Notes under the pieces: generated by a model
Databases searched by the model: none
What the model was told of the DNA's origin: nothing
What the model saw: only the letters and a program-made list of their open reading frames with translations
Source of the DNA: Rhizobium binae
GTDB taxonomy: Bacteria; Pseudomonadota; Alphaproteobacteria; Rhizobiales; Rhizobiaceae
Assembly (NCBI RefSeq): GCF_017357225.1
Contig: NZ_CP071604.1
Span: forward strand, 1,181,001 to 1,245,000
Direction of reading: 5' to 3'
Length of the DNA: 64,000 nucleotides
Program-made: the position numbers and the translations under genes
Part shown: piece after piece, positions 51,227 through 61,872 of the stretch
Layout: each line of letters starts with the position of its first letter
Position numbering within the stretch: position 1 is the stretch's first letter

Positions 51227-52879
51227 TCACCGATCGCTGACCGCCGCCCTCGGATTGACCCAGGGCTCCTGGTTCGAGCGCGCCAGCGGGTGCTTGCCGA
51301 GGATGTGGTCGGCGGCCTTCTCGCCGGTCATGATCGAGGGGCCGTTCAGGTTGCCGTAGGTGACATGCGGGAAGATCGAGCTGTCGGCGACGCGTAATCC
51401 ATCGACGCCGATCACCCGGGTCTGCGGATCGACCACCGCCATCGGATCGTCCTTGGCGCCCATCTTGCAGGTGCCGCAGGGGTGATAGGCGCTTTCCAGA
51501 TGTTCGCGCAGGAAGGCGTCGATCTCTTCGTCGCTCTGCACGCCTTCACCCGGCTGGATCTCCGGACCGCGATAGGCGTCGAAGGCCGTCTGCCCGAAGA
51601 TCTCGCGGGTCAGCCGCACGCAGTGGCGGAATTTCTGCCAATCCTCTGGATGGCTCATATAGTTGAAGCGCAGCACCGGCTCGGCCTTGGGGTCGGGCGA
51701 GCGCAGCGTCACGCTGCCGCGCGATTTCGACAGGTTGTAGCCGACATGCACCTGGAAACCATGGCTTTTGGCGGCTGCCTTGCCGTCATAGCTGATCGCC
51801 ACCGGCAGGAAATGATACTGAATGTCGGGCTGCTTCAGGCCGGGGGCGGACCGCAGGAAGGCGCAGGCCTCGAACTGGTTGGAAGCGCCGAGCCCGCCCT
51901 TCGACAGCAGCCATTGCGCGCCCGCAACGCCCTGCCAGAACCAGGGCAGCCAGGAGTAGAGCGACACCGGCTTGGTGCTTACCTGCTGGAAGTAGAACTC
52001 CATATGGTCCTGCAAATTGGCGCCGACTCCCGGCCGGTCGGCCTTCACCGCAATGCCCATGTCGTTGAGATGCTGGCCCGGGCCGATGCCCGACAGCATC
52101 AGAAGCTTCGGCGAATTGAAAGAGGAGGCCGAGACGATCACCTCGCGCGTCGCCTTGATCACCTCCACCTTGCCGCCGCGCTCGATCTCGACGCCGGTCG
52201 CCCGGCCTTCCTCGATCACGATCTTTCGCGCCAGGCCATAGACGATGCCGACATTGTCCCGCTTCAGCGCCGGCTTCAGATAGGCGTTGGCGGCAGACCA
52301 GCGGCGGCCGGCAAAGATGGTCTGCTCCATCAGACCGAAGCCTTCCTGCTTGCTGCCGTTATAGTCCTCCGTCGTCTCGAAACCCGCCTGCTTGCCGGCC
52401 TCGATGAAGGCCCGGAACAGTGGATTGGTGAAGCCGCCGCGCTGGACATGCAGCGGGCCGTCGGTGCCGCGCCAGCCTTCCTCGCCGCCATGCGAATGTT
52501 CCATCCGCTTGAAATAGGGCAGAACGTCGGCATAGGCCCAGCCGCTGGCGCCAAGCTCCTCCCAGCGGTTGAAGTCTTCCGCATGGCCGCGCACATAGAC
52601 CATGCCGTTGATCGAGGAGGAGCCGCCGATCACCTTGCCGCGCGGCGCGGTGATGCGCCGGTTGTTGAGGTGGGGCTCCGGCTCGGACAGATAACCCCAA
52701 TTGTAGCGCTTCATGCTCATCGGCCAGGCAAGGGCCGCCGGCATCTGGATGAACGGCCCGAAATCGCTGCCGCCTGCCTCGATGACGAGAACGGAATTCT
52801 TGCCGTCTTCCGACAGGCGATAGGCGAGGGCGGACCCCGCCGAGCCCGAGCCGATGATGACGAAATCTGCTTGTTGCAT
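51227..52879 (-). CDS. betA: Choline dehydrogenase
   Basis: A 550-residue GMC flavoenzyme oxidising choline to betaine aldehyde at the membrane. FAD motif [19 protein letters not shown] with EAGGSD; GMC signature [20 protein letters not shown] (split) and the C-terminal HPCGTCKMG with catalytic His region. Last gene of betI-betB-betA, separated from betB by a type B repeat. Confidence 0.92.
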   Translation of the reverse strand: MQQADFVIIGSGSAGSALAYRLSEDGKNSVLVIEAGGSDFGPFIQMPAALAWPMSMKRYNWGYLSEPEPHLNNRRITAPRGKVIGGSSSINGMVYVRGHAEDFNRWEELGASGWAYADVLPYFKRMEHSHGGEEGWRGTDGPLHVQRGGFTNPLFRAFIEAGKQAGFETTEDYNGSKQEGFGLMEQTIFAGRRWSAANAYLKPALKRDNVGIVYGLARKIVIEEGRATGVEIERGGKVEVIKATREVIVSASSFNSPKLLMLSGIGPGQHLNDMGIAVKADRPGVGANLQDHMEFYFQQVSTKPVSLYSWLPWFWQGVAGAQWLLSKGGLGASNQFEACAFLRSAPGLKQPDIQYHFLPVAISYDGKAAAKSHGFQVHVGYNLSKSRGSVTLRSPDPKAEPVLRFNYMSHPEDWQKFRHCVRLTREIFGQTAFDAYRGPEIQPGEGVQSDEEIDAFLREHLESAYHPCGTCKMGAKDDPMAVVDPQTRVIGVDGLRVADSSIFPHVTYGNLNGPSIMTGEKAADHILGKHPLARSNQEPWVNPRAAVSDR

Positions 52880-52904
52880 CTTCTTGCTTTCCTTGAAAGT
52901 GCCT

Positions 52905-53045
52905 GCCCCTCATCCGGCTGCCGCCAGCTTCTCCCCGCTTGCGGGGAGAAGGGACATGCCGCGACCTCTCCGATCCCTTGCTCCTCTGGTTTGGCACGTC
53001 CCCTCTCCCCGTTCTTACGGGGAGAGGGTTAGGGTGAGGGGCAGG
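52905..53045. repeat. Type B intergenic repeat between betB and betA
   Basis: Same module as at 10303: gcccctcatccggctgccg at the left, cccctctccccgttcttac and gggagagggttagggtgag at the right, able to fold into a long hairpin. It may adjust transcript levels of the downstream betA. Confidence 0.8.
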
Positions 53046-53063
53046 GGCGGAGGCAAATGCTCT

Positions 53064-54527
53064 TCAATAAGGCGCCGCCACCGGCCCCATGCCGACGTAA
53101 ACCGTCTTCAACTCGGAATAATGCTCCAGCGCGGCGAGTGAATTCTCGCGGCCGAAGCCGGATTGTTTCGAGCCGCCGAAGGGGATCTCGACCGGGCAGA
53201 GATTGTATGTGTTGATCCAGAGCGTGCCGGCCTCCAGCCGGTCGACGACGCGGTGGGCGCGGGTGAGGTCGGCGGTGAAGACGCCCCCCGACAGCCCGAA
53301 TTCGCTGGCGTTGGCGCGGCCGATCACCTCGTCCTCATCGTCGAAATCGAGCACCGACATGACGGGCCCGAAGATCTCCTCGCGGGCGATGGTCATGTCG
53401 TCGGTGACGTCGGCAAACACCGTCGGCTGCACGTAATAGCCTTCGCCGGAGACGTTGTTCGGAATGCCGCCGCCGGCAACGAGCGTCGCGCCCTCGGCCT
53501 TGCCCTTCTCGATGTAGGCGATCACCTTCTCGCGCTGCGCCCAGGAGACCATCGGGCCGATCTGCGTCGCCTCGTCCATCGGGTCGCCGATCAGCATCGC
53601 CTCGGTGCGCGCCTTCAGCCGCTTCAGGAACTCCGTCTTGATCCCCTTCTGCACGAAGACGCGGGTGCCGTTCGAGCAGACCTGGCCGGTCGAATAGAAA
53701 TTGCCGAGCATGGCCCCGCCGACCGCCGAATCGAGATCGGCGTCATCGAAGACGATGAGCGGCGACTTGCCGCCGAGCTCCATCGTCACATGCTTGAGGT
53801 TGCCGGCCGCAGCCGCCGCCACCCGGCGCCCTGTTGGCACCGATCCGGTCAGCGACACCTTGGCGACACCGGGATGGTTGACGAGCAGCGGCCCAGTATC
53901 GCGGTCGCCCTGGATGACGTTGAAGAGCCCCTTCGGCAACCCCGCCTCGTGCAGGATCTCGGCGATCTTCAGGGCGCCGAGCGGTGTGTTTTCCGACGGC
54001 TTGAACACCATGGAATTGCCTGAGATCAGCGCCGGCGCACCTTTCCAGCAGGCGATCTGCTGCGGATAGTTCCAGGCGCCGATGCCGACACAGACGCCGA
54101 GGGGGACACGCTTGGTATAGGCAAAATCCTGGCCGAGCGGGATATGCGAACCGTTGAGGCCGGCCGGCGCGACGCCGCCGAAGAACTCGAAGGCGTCTGC
54201 GCCCGACGTCGGGTCGGCGACGATCGTCTCCTGGATCGGCTTGCCGGTATCGAGCGTTTCCAGTTCGGAAAGCTCGCGGTTGCGCTCGCGCATGATCTCG
54301 GCGGCGCGCTTCAAGATGCGGCCGCGTGCCATCGGGCTCATCGCCGCCCATTCCGGCTGGGCGCGTTTGGCCGCCGCGATCGCCTGTTCGACGATCGCAG
54401 GCGTTGCCGCATGCAGCCGGGCGATCACCTCGCCGGTGGCAGGATAAAGGCTCTCGATGACAGTGCCGTCGCTATCCTCGACATATTCGCCATCGATGAA
54501 GTGAGAGGCTTTCGGCTGGGCTTTCAT
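53064..54527 (-). CDS. betB: Betaine aldehyde dehydrogenase
   Basis: A 487-residue aldehyde dehydrogenase making glycine betaine. Catalytic Glu in [11 protein letters not shown], catalytic Cys in [13 protein letters not shown], and the NAD segment [13 protein letters not shown]. Its start is one base from the betI stop, so co-translated. Confidence 0.93.
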   Translation of the reverse strand: MKAQPKASHFIDGEYVEDSDGTVIESLYPATGEVIARLHAATPAIVEQAIAAAKRAQPEWAAMSPMARGRILKRAAEIMRERNRELSELETLDTGKPIQETIVADPTSGADAFEFFGGVAPAGLNGSHIPLGQDFAYTKRVPLGVCVGIGAWNYPQQIACWKGAPALISGNSMVFKPSENTPLGALKIAEILHEAGLPKGLFNVIQGDRDTGPLLVNHPGVAKVSLTGSVPTGRRVAAAAAGNLKHVTMELGGKSPLIVFDDADLDSAVGGAMLGNFYSTGQVCSNGTRVFVQKGIKTEFLKRLKARTEAMLIGDPMDEATQIGPMVSWAQREKVIAYIEKGKAEGATLVAGGGIPNNVSGEGYYVQPTVFADVTDDMTIAREEIFGPVMSVLDFDDEDEVIGRANASEFGLSGGVFTADLTRAHRVVDRLEAGTLWINTYNLCPVEIPFGGSKQSGFGRENSLAALEHYSELKTVYVGMGPVAAPY

Positions 54528-54528
54528 G

Positions 54529-55170
54529 TCACTTGTCCTTGGAGCGTTCGATGTGGTCGTTTCTTTTCCCCTGGGCAGAAGGGGAGGTGGCGGCGAGCAG
54601 CGCGCTCAGATAGTCTTCCGTCAGCGCGATCGAGGCTTCGATCCCGATCGGCGCCGATTTCAGACTTTGCCTGATATAAAGCCCGTCGATCATCGCCGCA
54701 GCGCCCTCGGCGATGCGTTCTGCGGCGTCGGCCGGCAGCAGCGCCTTGAGATCGGCGAGCAGGTTGGAGCGCAGCCGGCGGGCATAGATCACCAGGAAGC
54801 GGCGCGTCTCCTCCGAACGCTGCGCTTCGGCGTAAAAGGCAAGCCAGGCGGCAATCGTGTCGGGCGCGAACTGGTCGGCATGGAAGCTGACGCGGATGAC
54901 GGCCGAAAGCCGCTCGCGTGGCGTGCGCGCCTCCTTCAGCGCCGCCACCGTATCGTGGCGCAGCTGCCGAAGCAGCGAGCGGATCGTCTCGATCAGCAAT
55001 TGCTCCTTGCTGCCGAAATAGTGGTGCGCAAGGGCCGGCGAGACGCCGGCCTGGCGGGCGATATCGGACATGGTGACGGCCAGCGAGCCGTGATCGCCGA
55101 TCACCCGCAGCGCCGCATCGACGAGCGCTTTGCGGCGCAACGGCTCCATTCCGACCTTCGGCACGCCCAC
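54529..55170 (-). CDS. betI: Choline-responsive TetR-family repressor
   Basis: A 213-residue repressor, first gene of the operon. [20 protein letters not shown] and the [23 protein letters not shown] are the BetI pattern. It would bind the palindrome at 55201-55220 and be released by choline. No betC lies in the operon, unlike some sinorhizobia. Confidence 0.92.
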   Translation of the reverse strand: MGVPKVGMEPLRRKALVDAALRVIGDHGSLAVTMSDIARQAGVSPALAHHYFGSKEQLLIETIRSLLRQLRHDTVAALKEARTPRERLSAVIRVSFHADQFAPDTIAAWLAFYAEAQRSEETRRFLVIYARRLRSNLLADLKALLPADAAERIAEGAAAMIDGLYIRQSLKSAPIGIEASIALTEDYLSALLAATSPSAQGKRNDHIERSKDK

Positions 55171-55200
55171 TACCTCCTGTAAACGCCGCCTATGTTATTT

Positions 55201-55220
55201 TTGATTGACTGATCAATCAA
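55201..55220. promoter_or_regulatory. Likely BetI operator
   Basis: Arms TTGATTGA (55201-55208) and TCAATCAA (55213-55220) around CTGA, 31 bases before the betI start. The placement and length fit the known BetI box. Confidence 0.75.
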
Positions 55221-55303
55221 CAAAAATCTTCGCCGAATTGATTTGGCTCACATCTTTTCCGGAAGATCTGGGGCAACATATTCAAATGATCAGGAGGTGT
55301 GCT

Positions 55304-55852
55304 ATGACCAGCGTCTTCAATGATATGCCCGAATCCTCTCTGCGGTCGAAATGGGCATGGTTCCTCGGCCTCGGGGTCCTGCTTCTTATCTGCGGCCTCA
55401 TCGCTCTCAGCAATCTGCTGATGGCGACCGTCGTTTCGGTCTTTTACGTCGGCATGCTCATGCTGGCTGGCGGCGTCATCTATCTCGTCCACGCTTTTCA
55501 GGTGCGCCGTTGGGATCAGGTGCTCTTCTGGGCTCTGAGCGGCGTGCTTTACGTGCTTGCCGGCATCTGCGCCTTCGTCAATCCCATCTTCACCTCGGCG
55601 GCCTTGACCCTGTTTCTTGCCATTGCGCTGCTGGTGGCCGGCATATTCCGTGTCTGGGTCGGGATGCGCATGCGACCGCTCAAGGGCTGGCGCTGGATCG
55701 CTGCAAGCGGCGTCATAACGGCGCTCGCCGGCTTTATCATCGCACTGGGCTGGCCGGTAAACAGCCTCTGGATCCTCGGTCTGTTCCTGGCCTTCGATCT
55801 GATCGTCCAGGGATGGACGATGATCGCCGTTGGCCTTGGATTGCGCAGTTGA
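55304..55852 (+). CDS. HdeD-like membrane protein (DUF308)
   Basis: A 182-residue protein with six hydrophobic helices (WAWFLGLGVLLLICGLIAL at the start) in three DUF308 pairs. AGGAGG precedes ATG 55304. HdeD relatives act in acid stress; the role here is unknown. Confidence 0.82.
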   Translation: MTSVFNDMPESSLRSKWAWFLGLGVLLLICGLIALSNLLMATVVSVFYVGMLMLAGGVIYLVHAFQVRRWDQVLFWALSGVLYVLAGICAFVNPIFTSAALTLFLAIALLVAGIFRVWVGMRMRPLKGWRWIAASGVITALAGFIIALGWPVNSLWILGLFLAFDLIVQGWTMIAVGLGLRS

Positions 55853-56069
55853 AATCGAGCGAGAGCATTGCTCGTCCCTCTTGCCGGTCGTTTCCTTTTT
55901 GACAAGGTCGCGAGAGGGGATTAAACTTTAAGGATTAAGGGTCGGCCCGAACATGCGGGCCATCTTCTCGTTGATGCGCCAGCGCACCGGCGGTATTGGC
56001 GAATGCCGAAAATGGTCATGCGTCCCCCAAAGGCAGGGTTCTGCCTGAATAAAAAAAGGGAGGAAGTTC

Positions 56070-56306
56070 ATGCCGATGGTCACCGTTTCCATCTCTCCGC
56101 AACAGGCAGCGGGCATCCGTGCCGCCGTCGACAATGGCGGTTACGCCTCGAGCAGCGAGGTCGTCCGCGAGGCGCTCCGCCTCTGGGATAGCGCGCGAAA
56201 GCTCGGCGAAATCAAGGCCGATCTCCTCGATGACGAGATCTCGGGCGGCAGATGCGTCGCCGACATGTTCGCCGATCATGAGGCGCAGCGCCGTCGCTCC
56301 GCCTGA
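56070..56306 (+). CDS. Orphan ParD-type antitoxin
   Basis: A 78-residue ribbon-helix-helix protein: VTVSISPQQAAGIRAAVDNG, then YASSSEVVREALRLWDSAR, a classical ParD N-terminus, and a short acidic tail. GGGAGG precedes ATG 56070. No ParE toxin follows; the next gene is an EAL protein. Confidence 0.75.
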   Translation: MPMVTVSISPQQAAGIRAAVDNGGYASSSEVVREALRLWDSARKLGEIKADLLDDEISGGRCVADMFADHEAQRRRSA

Positions 56307-56463
56307 ACAACTTTGATTGTATAGGGTAATTCGAATAAACGCGGAACGCGCGGTGGTGGTTCGCGTCTTTCACAAAACTTTCACACTGGCGAAAGGGTTC
56401 ATTGATCCTTCTGCCGCATGGTCCTGGCTCAAGAAGAACAAATCACAGCGGAGCTTGGCCGAG

Positions 56464-58281
56464 ATGAAAACCGGCACATCCCTGGCTGCCCCCGTCGAGC
56501 CTGGCGTCCTGCGCCGTTATGCCAGCGATCAGATCGTCACCCTCGCCAAGCTCGTGGTCGAGAACGCCTTCCAGCCGATCGTCGAGGCCGGCACCGGCAC
56601 GGTGTTCGGTTACGAGTCCCTCATGCGCGGCCAGGAGCGCATCGGCTATGATACGCCGGCTGACATTCTCGATCAGGCCCATGAGGCCGGCCAGTTGCTG
56701 CAGCTCGAACAGATGCTGGCGAGCCGCGCGCTCGCCAAGTTCGCGACGCTGTCGAACTTCTCCACCTCGACGCTGTTCCTCAATCTCGACGTCCGCCTCA
56801 TCCCGCATGGCGAACGGCTGGTCGAAAACCTGCTGCAGCATCTGAGGACCGCGAATATCCCACCGTCTTCGATCTGTTTCGAATTCTCCGAGCGTTTCGA
56901 CAATACCAGCGTGCCGGAATTTTCAGCCCTGGTATTGAAGCTGCGCAAGGCCGGCTTCAAGCTGGCGATCGACGATTTCGGCGTCGGGCACGGCGAAATG
57001 AAACTGCTGTGCGATCATGCGGTCGATTATCTGAAGATCGACCGCCATTTCGTTGCCGAGGTCGACCGTAGCCCGCGCAAGCGCCATCTTCTGAAGAGCA
57101 TCGTCAATATCGCCCATGTGCTCGGCACCCGCGTTATTGCAGAGGGCATCGAGACCGAGGCCGAATTCATCGCCTGCCGCGAATATGGCGTCGATCTCGT
57201 CCAGGGTTGGTTCATCTCGCGGCCGACGACGCACATCTCCGAGCTGGCGCCCTCCTTCCCGCATCTGCAGGAGCTCGGGAAAAGCAAGCGCGCCAGCCAG
57301 TCGCTCGACGAGATCCTCATCCGCAAGCAGATCGAGCTGCTGCCGACGGTCTACGAAAACGACAGCATCGACAGCGTCTTCGAGCTTTTCCGCCGCAATC
57401 CGCGCCAGGCCTTTTTTCCGGTGCTCAATGCCAACAGCGAGCCGCGCGGCATCATCCACGAGCATCACCTCAAGGAATATATCTACCAGCCCTTCGGCCG
57501 CGATCTGCTGAAGAACAAGATGTACGAGCGCAGCATTTCGCATTTCGTCGAGATGGCGCCGATCGTCGGCCTCGACAGCGATGCCGAGCAGCTGATGGCG
57601 ATCTTCGCCAATATGGAAGGCAGCAACTGCCTGATCCTGACCGACAATATGCGCTATGCCGGCGTTGTCTCTGCCGCCTCGCTGATCAAGGTCATCAACG
57701 AGAAGCAGCTGAAGACCGCCCAGGACCAGAACCCGCTGACCGGCCTGCCGGGCAATCGCGCCATCCGCGATTTCATGCGCCAGTCCGGCCGCGACGGCGA
57801 TGAGCTCCGCCATTTCTGCTATTGCGACTTCGACAATTTCAAGCCGTTCAACGATGCCTACGGCTTCCATCTCGGCGACCATGCGATCTCGCTGTTTGCC
57901 GCGCTGATCCGCCGCTATTTCTTCGCCGAGCGACATTTCCTCGGCCATGTCGGCGGCGACGATTTCTTCATCGGCGTCGTCGGCTGGACCCAGGGGGAGC
58001 TGACCGAGATCCTCGACCGGCTGATCAGCGATTTCTACGACGACGTGCTCGACCTCTATTCTGAAGAGCACCGCACCGCCGGCCGAATCCGCGGCCACGA
58101 CCGCACCGGCGCCGAAGCCCTGTTCCCGCTGATGCGCTGCTCGATCGGCGTGCTCGAACTGCCGGAAGGCCTCGTCATCGACGATATCAACCGCGTCAGC
58201 GCCGAGATCGCCGTCATCAAATCGGCCGCCAAGGAGAGCGAGGAGGGCCTCGCCTTCCAGGTCCTGGGCGAGGCGAATTGA
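56464..58281 (+). CDS. EAL-CBS-GGDEF protein (cyclic di-GMP turnover)
   Basis: A 605-residue cytosolic protein if ATG 56464 (MKTGTSLAAPVEPG) is used; the frame is open upstream to a TTG at 56317. The EAL domain comes first: GYESLMRG, NLDVRLIP, EFSERFD, AIDDFGVGHG, DYLKIDRHFV and EGIETEAEF keep the metal and substrate residues, so phosphodiesterase activity is likely. A CBS pair region follows (FFPVLNANSEPRGI). The GGDEF domain has GGDDF instead of GGDEF, and no RxxD inhibitory site is visible, so cyclase activity is doubtful. Confidence 0.82.
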   Translation: MKTGTSLAAPVEPGVLRRYASDQIVTLAKLVVENAFQPIVEAGTGTVFGYESLMRGQERIGYDTPADILDQAHEAGQLLQLEQMLASRALAKFATLSNFSTSTLFLNLDVRLIPHGERLVENLLQHLRTANIPPSSICFEFSERFDNTSVPEFSALVLKLRKAGFKLAIDDFGVGHGEMKLLCDHAVDYLKIDRHFVAEVDRSPRKRHLLKSIVNIAHVLGTRVIAEGIETEAEFIACREYGVDLVQGWFISRPTTHISELAPSFPHLQELGKSKRASQSLDEILIRKQIELLPTVYENDSIDSVFELFRRNPRQAFFPVLNANSEPRGIIHEHHLKEYIYQPFGRDLLKNKMYERSISHFVEMAPIVGLDSDAEQLMAIFANMEGSNCLILTDNMRYAGVVSAASLIKVINEKQLKTAQDQNPLTGLPGNRAIRDFMRQSGRDGDELRHFCYCDFDNFKPFNDAYGFHLGDHAISLFAALIRRYFFAERHFLGHVGGDDFFIGVVGWTQGELTEILDRLISDFYDDVLDLYSEEHRTAGRIRGHDRTGAEALFPLMRCSIGVLELPEGLVIDDINRVSAEIAVIKSAAKESEEGLAFQVLGEAN

Positions 58282-58356
58282 CGCCCTTGCCGCTTCCAAC
58301 CTTTCCAAGCCGGCGATGCTGATTTAATTCCCTGTTGGATCAGGGAGGATCGCACC

Positions 58357-59352
58357 ATGCCATTGCCTCAGGAAATGCGTTTCGTCGATCTCAAGTCCTT
58401 CGGCGGGCCGGAGGTGATGGTGATCGGCAGCGGCCCGCTGCCGCTGCCCGGAGAGGGTCAGGTGCTGGTGCGCGCCGAGGCGATCGGCGTCAACCGCCCC
58501 GATATTGCCCAGCGCCAGGGCAGCTATCCGCCGCCCAAGGATGCGAGCCCGATCCTCGGTCTGGAGCTGGCAGGTGAAATCGTAGCCGTCGGTCCTGGTG
58601 TCAGCGATCATGCCGTCGGCGACAAGGTCTGCGGCCTTGCCAATGGCGGCGCCTATGCCGAATATTGCCTGCTGCCGGCAGGCCAGATCCTGCCCTTCCC
58701 GAGGGGCTATGACGCGGTGCAGGCCGCAGCTCTTCCCGAAACCTTCTTCACCGTCTGGGCCAATCTCTTCCAGATGGCCGGGCTGACCGAGGGCGAGACG
58801 GTGCTGATCCACGGCGGCACCAGCGGCATCGGCACGACGGCGATCCAGCTCGCCCGCGCCTTCGGCGCCGAGGTCTACGCGACGGCCGGCTCACCTGAGA
58901 AATGCGAGGCCTGCGAAAGGCTCGGCGCCAAACGCGCGATCAACTATCGGAGCGAGGATTTTGCCGAGGTGATCAAGGCCGAGACCGGCCAGGGCGTCGA
59001 TATCATCCTCGATATGATCGGCGCCGCCTATTTCGAGCGCAACCTCGCCTTGCTCGCCAAAGACGGTTGCCTGTCGATCATCGCCTTCCTCGGCGGCGCC
59101 GTTGCCGAAAAGGTCAATCTGTCGCCGATCATGGTCAAGCGGCTGACGGTCACCGGCTCCACCATGCGCCCGCGCACGGCCGAGGAAAAACGCGCCATCC
59201 GCGACGACCTGCTCGCCGAGGTCTGGCCGCTGCTGGAGGCCGGCGCCGTCGCTCCAGTCATCCACAAGATCCTTGCCTTCGAAGAGGTTGCCGAGGCGCA
59301 TCGCCTGATGGAAGCCGGCAGCCATATCGGCAAGATCGTGCTCACCGTCTGA
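58357..59352 (+). CDS. NAD(P)H quinone oxidoreductase
   Basis: A 331-residue zinc-free MDR enzyme of the PIG3/QOR type. GroES-like domain with [17 protein letters not shown], nucleotide motif [16 protein letters not shown], substrate loop [16 protein letters not shown] lies before ATG 58357. Likely reduces quinones. Confidence 0.88.
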   Translation: MPLPQEMRFVDLKSFGGPEVMVIGSGPLPLPGEGQVLVRAEAIGVNRPDIAQRQGSYPPPKDASPILGLELAGEIVAVGPGVSDHAVGDKVCGLANGGAYAEYCLLPAGQILPFPRGYDAVQAAALPETFFTVWANLFQMAGLTEGETVLIHGGTSGIGTTAIQLARAFGAEVYATAGSPEKCEACERLGAKRAINYRSEDFAEVIKAETGQGVDIILDMIGAAYFERNLALLAKDGCLSIIAFLGGAVAEKVNLSPIMVKRLTVTGSTMRPRTAEEKRAIRDDLLAEVWPLLEAGAVAPVIHKILAFEEVAEAHRLMEAGSHIGKIVLTV

Positions 59353-59513
59353 CGTCAGTTTCGGACCAGCATTGGCGCGCAAGGTGGCGGCGATCCTGGC
59401 CGTTTGTGAGTCTCCGGGATCGTTGAACAGCTGTCTGATCGAAACCCGGCCCGCGAAACTGCGCATCTTGATGTGGCGTTGCTTGCGCGTTGTACGGTCC
59501 CTACGAGGATACA

Positions 59514-60293
59514 ATGGCTCTATTCCACGCCTGTCCCATCTGCCGCAGCAGAATTCCGCATTTCGTACCGCTTCCACGCTACTACGTCGACAAGGCGGTG
59601 GAGCACGGCTTTCCCTATGGCCTGCATGAATTCGAGACGATCAACCATCAGGCCTATAGCTGTCCCAATTGTCATTCGACCGATCGCGACAGGCTCTTCG
59701 CGCTATTCCTGACGCCGGTATTCCAGCGCCTCAACCAGGCGCAGCCCGTCCGCTTCCTGGACATTGCGCCTGGCCGCGCCTTGACCTTCTGGCTCAAGAG
59801 CCACCCGCATGTCTTCTACCGCAGCTGCGACATGCATTTGCCCGAGGCAGACGACAAAGCGGACATTCATAACCTGCCGTACGCAGACGAGAGCTTCGAC
59901 TTCGTGCTTTGCTCGCATGTGCTCGAACACGTCGAGGATCCAGTGCGTGCCACGGCCGAAATCCGCCGAGTCCTGAAGCAGGACAGCGTCGCCATCCTGA
60001 TGGCGCCGATCTGCCTGTCGATCGAGCACACCTACGAGAATCCCGAGGTGACGACGCCAGAAGGCCGCTGGGCGCATTTCGGCCAGGACGACCATGTGCG
60101 TCTCTTCTCAAGGTCCGGCTTTATAGATGTGATCCAGCGCGCCGGTTTGGGTGTCCAGCGGATTCCCGTCACCGATTTCCTGACGCCCGAGGTGTGCGAG
60201 ACCTATGGCATCGGCAGCAACTCCATCCTCTATCTCGGCGTCAAGCAACAGGCCGTCCAGCAGGCTCCGGAACCGGAGCGCAACGTCGCCTGA
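59514..60293 (+). CDS. Zinc-ribbon SAM-dependent methyltransferase
   Basis: A 259-residue protein. ATG 59514 gives MALFHACPICRSRIPHFVPL. CPIC and a second CPNC (about residue 48) form a zinc ribbon. The class I methyltransferase core reads VRFLDIAPGRALTFWL, SFDFVLCSHVLEHVEDPVRA and ILMAPICLS. Such enzymes often act on glycans; the substrate is unknown. A terminator follows. Confidence 0.78.
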   Translation: MALFHACPICRSRIPHFVPLPRYYVDKAVEHGFPYGLHEFETINHQAYSCPNCHSTDRDRLFALFLTPVFQRLNQAQPVRFLDIAPGRALTFWLKSHPHVFYRSCDMHLPEADDKADIHNLPYADESFDFVLCSHVLEHVEDPVRATAEIRRVLKQDSVAILMAPICLSIEHTYENPEVTTPEGRWAHFGQDDHVRLFSRSGFIDVIQRAGLGVQRIPVTDFLTPEVCETYGIGSNSILYLGVKQQAVQQAPEPERNVA

Positions 60294-60315
60294 AAGATCT
60301 GGTCTTCGTTGTAAG

Positions 60316-60344
60316 AGGCGCCTCGAACCCTGAGGCGCCTTTTC
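60316..60344. terminator. Rho-independent terminator between convergent genes
   Basis: Perfect 9-bp arms aggcgcctc and gaggcgcct around a 7-base loop, followed by ttttcatttt. Ends the methyltransferase transcript; from the other strand a weaker end for the MFS gene. Confidence 0.8.
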
Positions 60345-61770
60345 ATTTTCGGCTGTCTCTCAGCGTTATCGCCGCCGCAATCGCGACGATGCCGGGCAGC
60401 GCCATCGCCGCATAGAGCCAGTGCGCCGCCGCGATACTGCCGGCAACGCCGCCCGGTTCGACGAGGCCGGCGCCATTGGCGATGACGCCGGCGATGGCCG
60501 CACCGAAGGCGCCGCCGAGCGAACTCATCGTCGGGATCGCCGCCGAGGCCTTGTCCTGTTCGTTGCTGGCGACGAGCTTCAGCACCATGCCGACGAGATG
60601 CGCCCAGCCGAGGCCGATGCCGAAGCCCATCATGAATATGGCGATCGCCGCCGGAACGATCAGCGGCAAATGCCCCTGCGGATTGTCCCTGGCGAGGAGG
60701 AGGGCCAGTGAAGCGGTTGCCGCCGTTTCGATCAGCGCGCCGGCAACGATCGCCGCATAGGCCCGCCTGCCGCTCAGGGAGCTGCTGAGGAAGGCGGCGA
60801 AGGTCCAGCCGAGCGCGACGAGCGCCACGAGATAGCCCGACATCAGCGGCGCCACCCCATGCAGGCTCTGCAGGAAATAGGGAATGAAGACGTCGCTGAC
60901 GAGCACGAGGGTCATGGCGAGCATCGCTAGATAGACGCGGGAAATCGGCTTCGACAGGCTGACGGCGCCGGATGGCAGCAGCCGGTTGCGGCTTCGGGTC
61001 TCGATGAGCAGCATGGCCGATACCGCAATGAGCGAGGCGGCGATGAGAGCGGCTTTGATGGCTGTCGCCGCGATCGCGCCGGCGACGCTGATCATCAGCA
61101 CGGCGGCCAGAAGCAGCCCGATCTGCGCAAGCGGCGTCTTGACCTGCTCGCGGTCGTCCTCGACCTCCGGCAAGAGCCGCGGTGCCAGCGCCGCCATCAC
61201 GAGGCCGAGCGGCACGAGCAGGATGAAGGCGTAGCGCCAGCTGCTGCCGGAGGCAAAGAAGCCGCCGAGCGTCGGGCCGATGACGGTGGAGATCCCCCAG
61301 ATCGCTGCGTAAAGGGTCGTCGCCTTCGGCCACAACGGTTCGGGATAGACGAAGCGGATGAAGGCGTAGCCGAGGGCCGCAAGCGCCCCCGTGCCAAGCC
61401 CCTGCAGCGCCCGGCCGATCAGCACCACCGGCATTGACGGGGCGATTGCGGCGACCAGGCTGCCCGCGCCGAAGACGAGGGCGGCGATCACATAGACGCC
61501 GCGCAGTGTAATTCCCCGCGGCCGCATGGCGACGAAAATCGAGCCGAGCACGGCGGCGGCGACGAACAGGCTCGTCACCCAGGAAAACAGGGCAAGACCG
61601 CCGATGTCGCGCACGATCGAAGGGGCTATGGTCGCGGTGATGTAGCTCTCGACCGCATAAAGCGTCACGCCGCCGGCCAGCATCAGCGTTGCGGCCAGGT
61701 GCTCGGGAAGGAACAGGCGCAAGACGGAATTGACGTTCGCATTGGCGATGGTCTGGTCGATTTCGGACAT
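60343..61770 (-). CDS. MFS transporter (DHA2-like drug exporter)
   Basis: A 475-residue transporter with about 14 hydrophobic helices. Motif C-like TVIGPTLGGFF in helix 5 and the GRALQGLGTGALAALG segment mark a multidrug exporter. Divergent from the SufR-like regulator at 61873, with an inverted-repeat operator between them. Confidence 0.85.
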   Translation of the reverse strand: MSEIDQTIANANVNSVLRLFLPEHLAATLMLAGGVTLYAVESYITATIAPSIVRDIGGLALFSWVTSLFVAAAVLGSIFVAMRPRGITLRGVYVIAALVFGAGSLVAAIAPSMPVVLIGRALQGLGTGALAALGYAFIRFVYPEPLWPKATTLYAAIWGISTVIGPTLGGFFASGSSWRYAFILLVPLGLVMAALAPRLLPEVEDDREQVKTPLAQIGLLLAAVLMISVAGAIAATAIKAALIAASLIAVSAMLLIETRSRNRLLPSGAVSLSKPISRVYLAMLAMTLVLVSDVFIPYFLQSLHGVAPLMSGYLVALVALGWTFAAFLSSSLSGRRAYAAIVAGALIETAATASLALLLARDNPQGHLPLIVPAAIAIFMMGFGIGLGWAHLVGMVLKLVASNEQDKASAAIPTMSSLGGAFGAAIAGVIANGAGLVEPGGVAGSIAAAHWLYAAMALPGIVAIAAAITLRDSRK

Positions 61771-61806
61771 GGGGCGATCCTCGACGTTTTCGCTGGCGGG
61801 AAATTA

Positions 61807-61830
61807 TTTTCCAAGTTATAAATTGGAAAA
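61807..61830. promoter_or_regulatory. Operator candidate between MFS exporter and SufR-like regulator
   Basis: Arms TTTTCCAA (61807-61814) and TTGGAAAA (61823-61830) with an 8-base spacer; a further half-site ttggaaaat at 61864-61872 touches the regulator start. Confidence 0.7.
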
Positions 61831-61872
61831 TTGCATGCCTCCCGAATTAAAACAAGACATGGCTTGGAAAAT

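Noticed and set aside
51482..53032. 516-codon plus-strand frame across betA
   Set aside because: Antisense shadow of betA, running into the type B repeat.
56923..58308. 461-codon minus-strand frame across the EAL-GGDEF gene
   Set aside because: Antisense to a gene with clear catalytic motifs.
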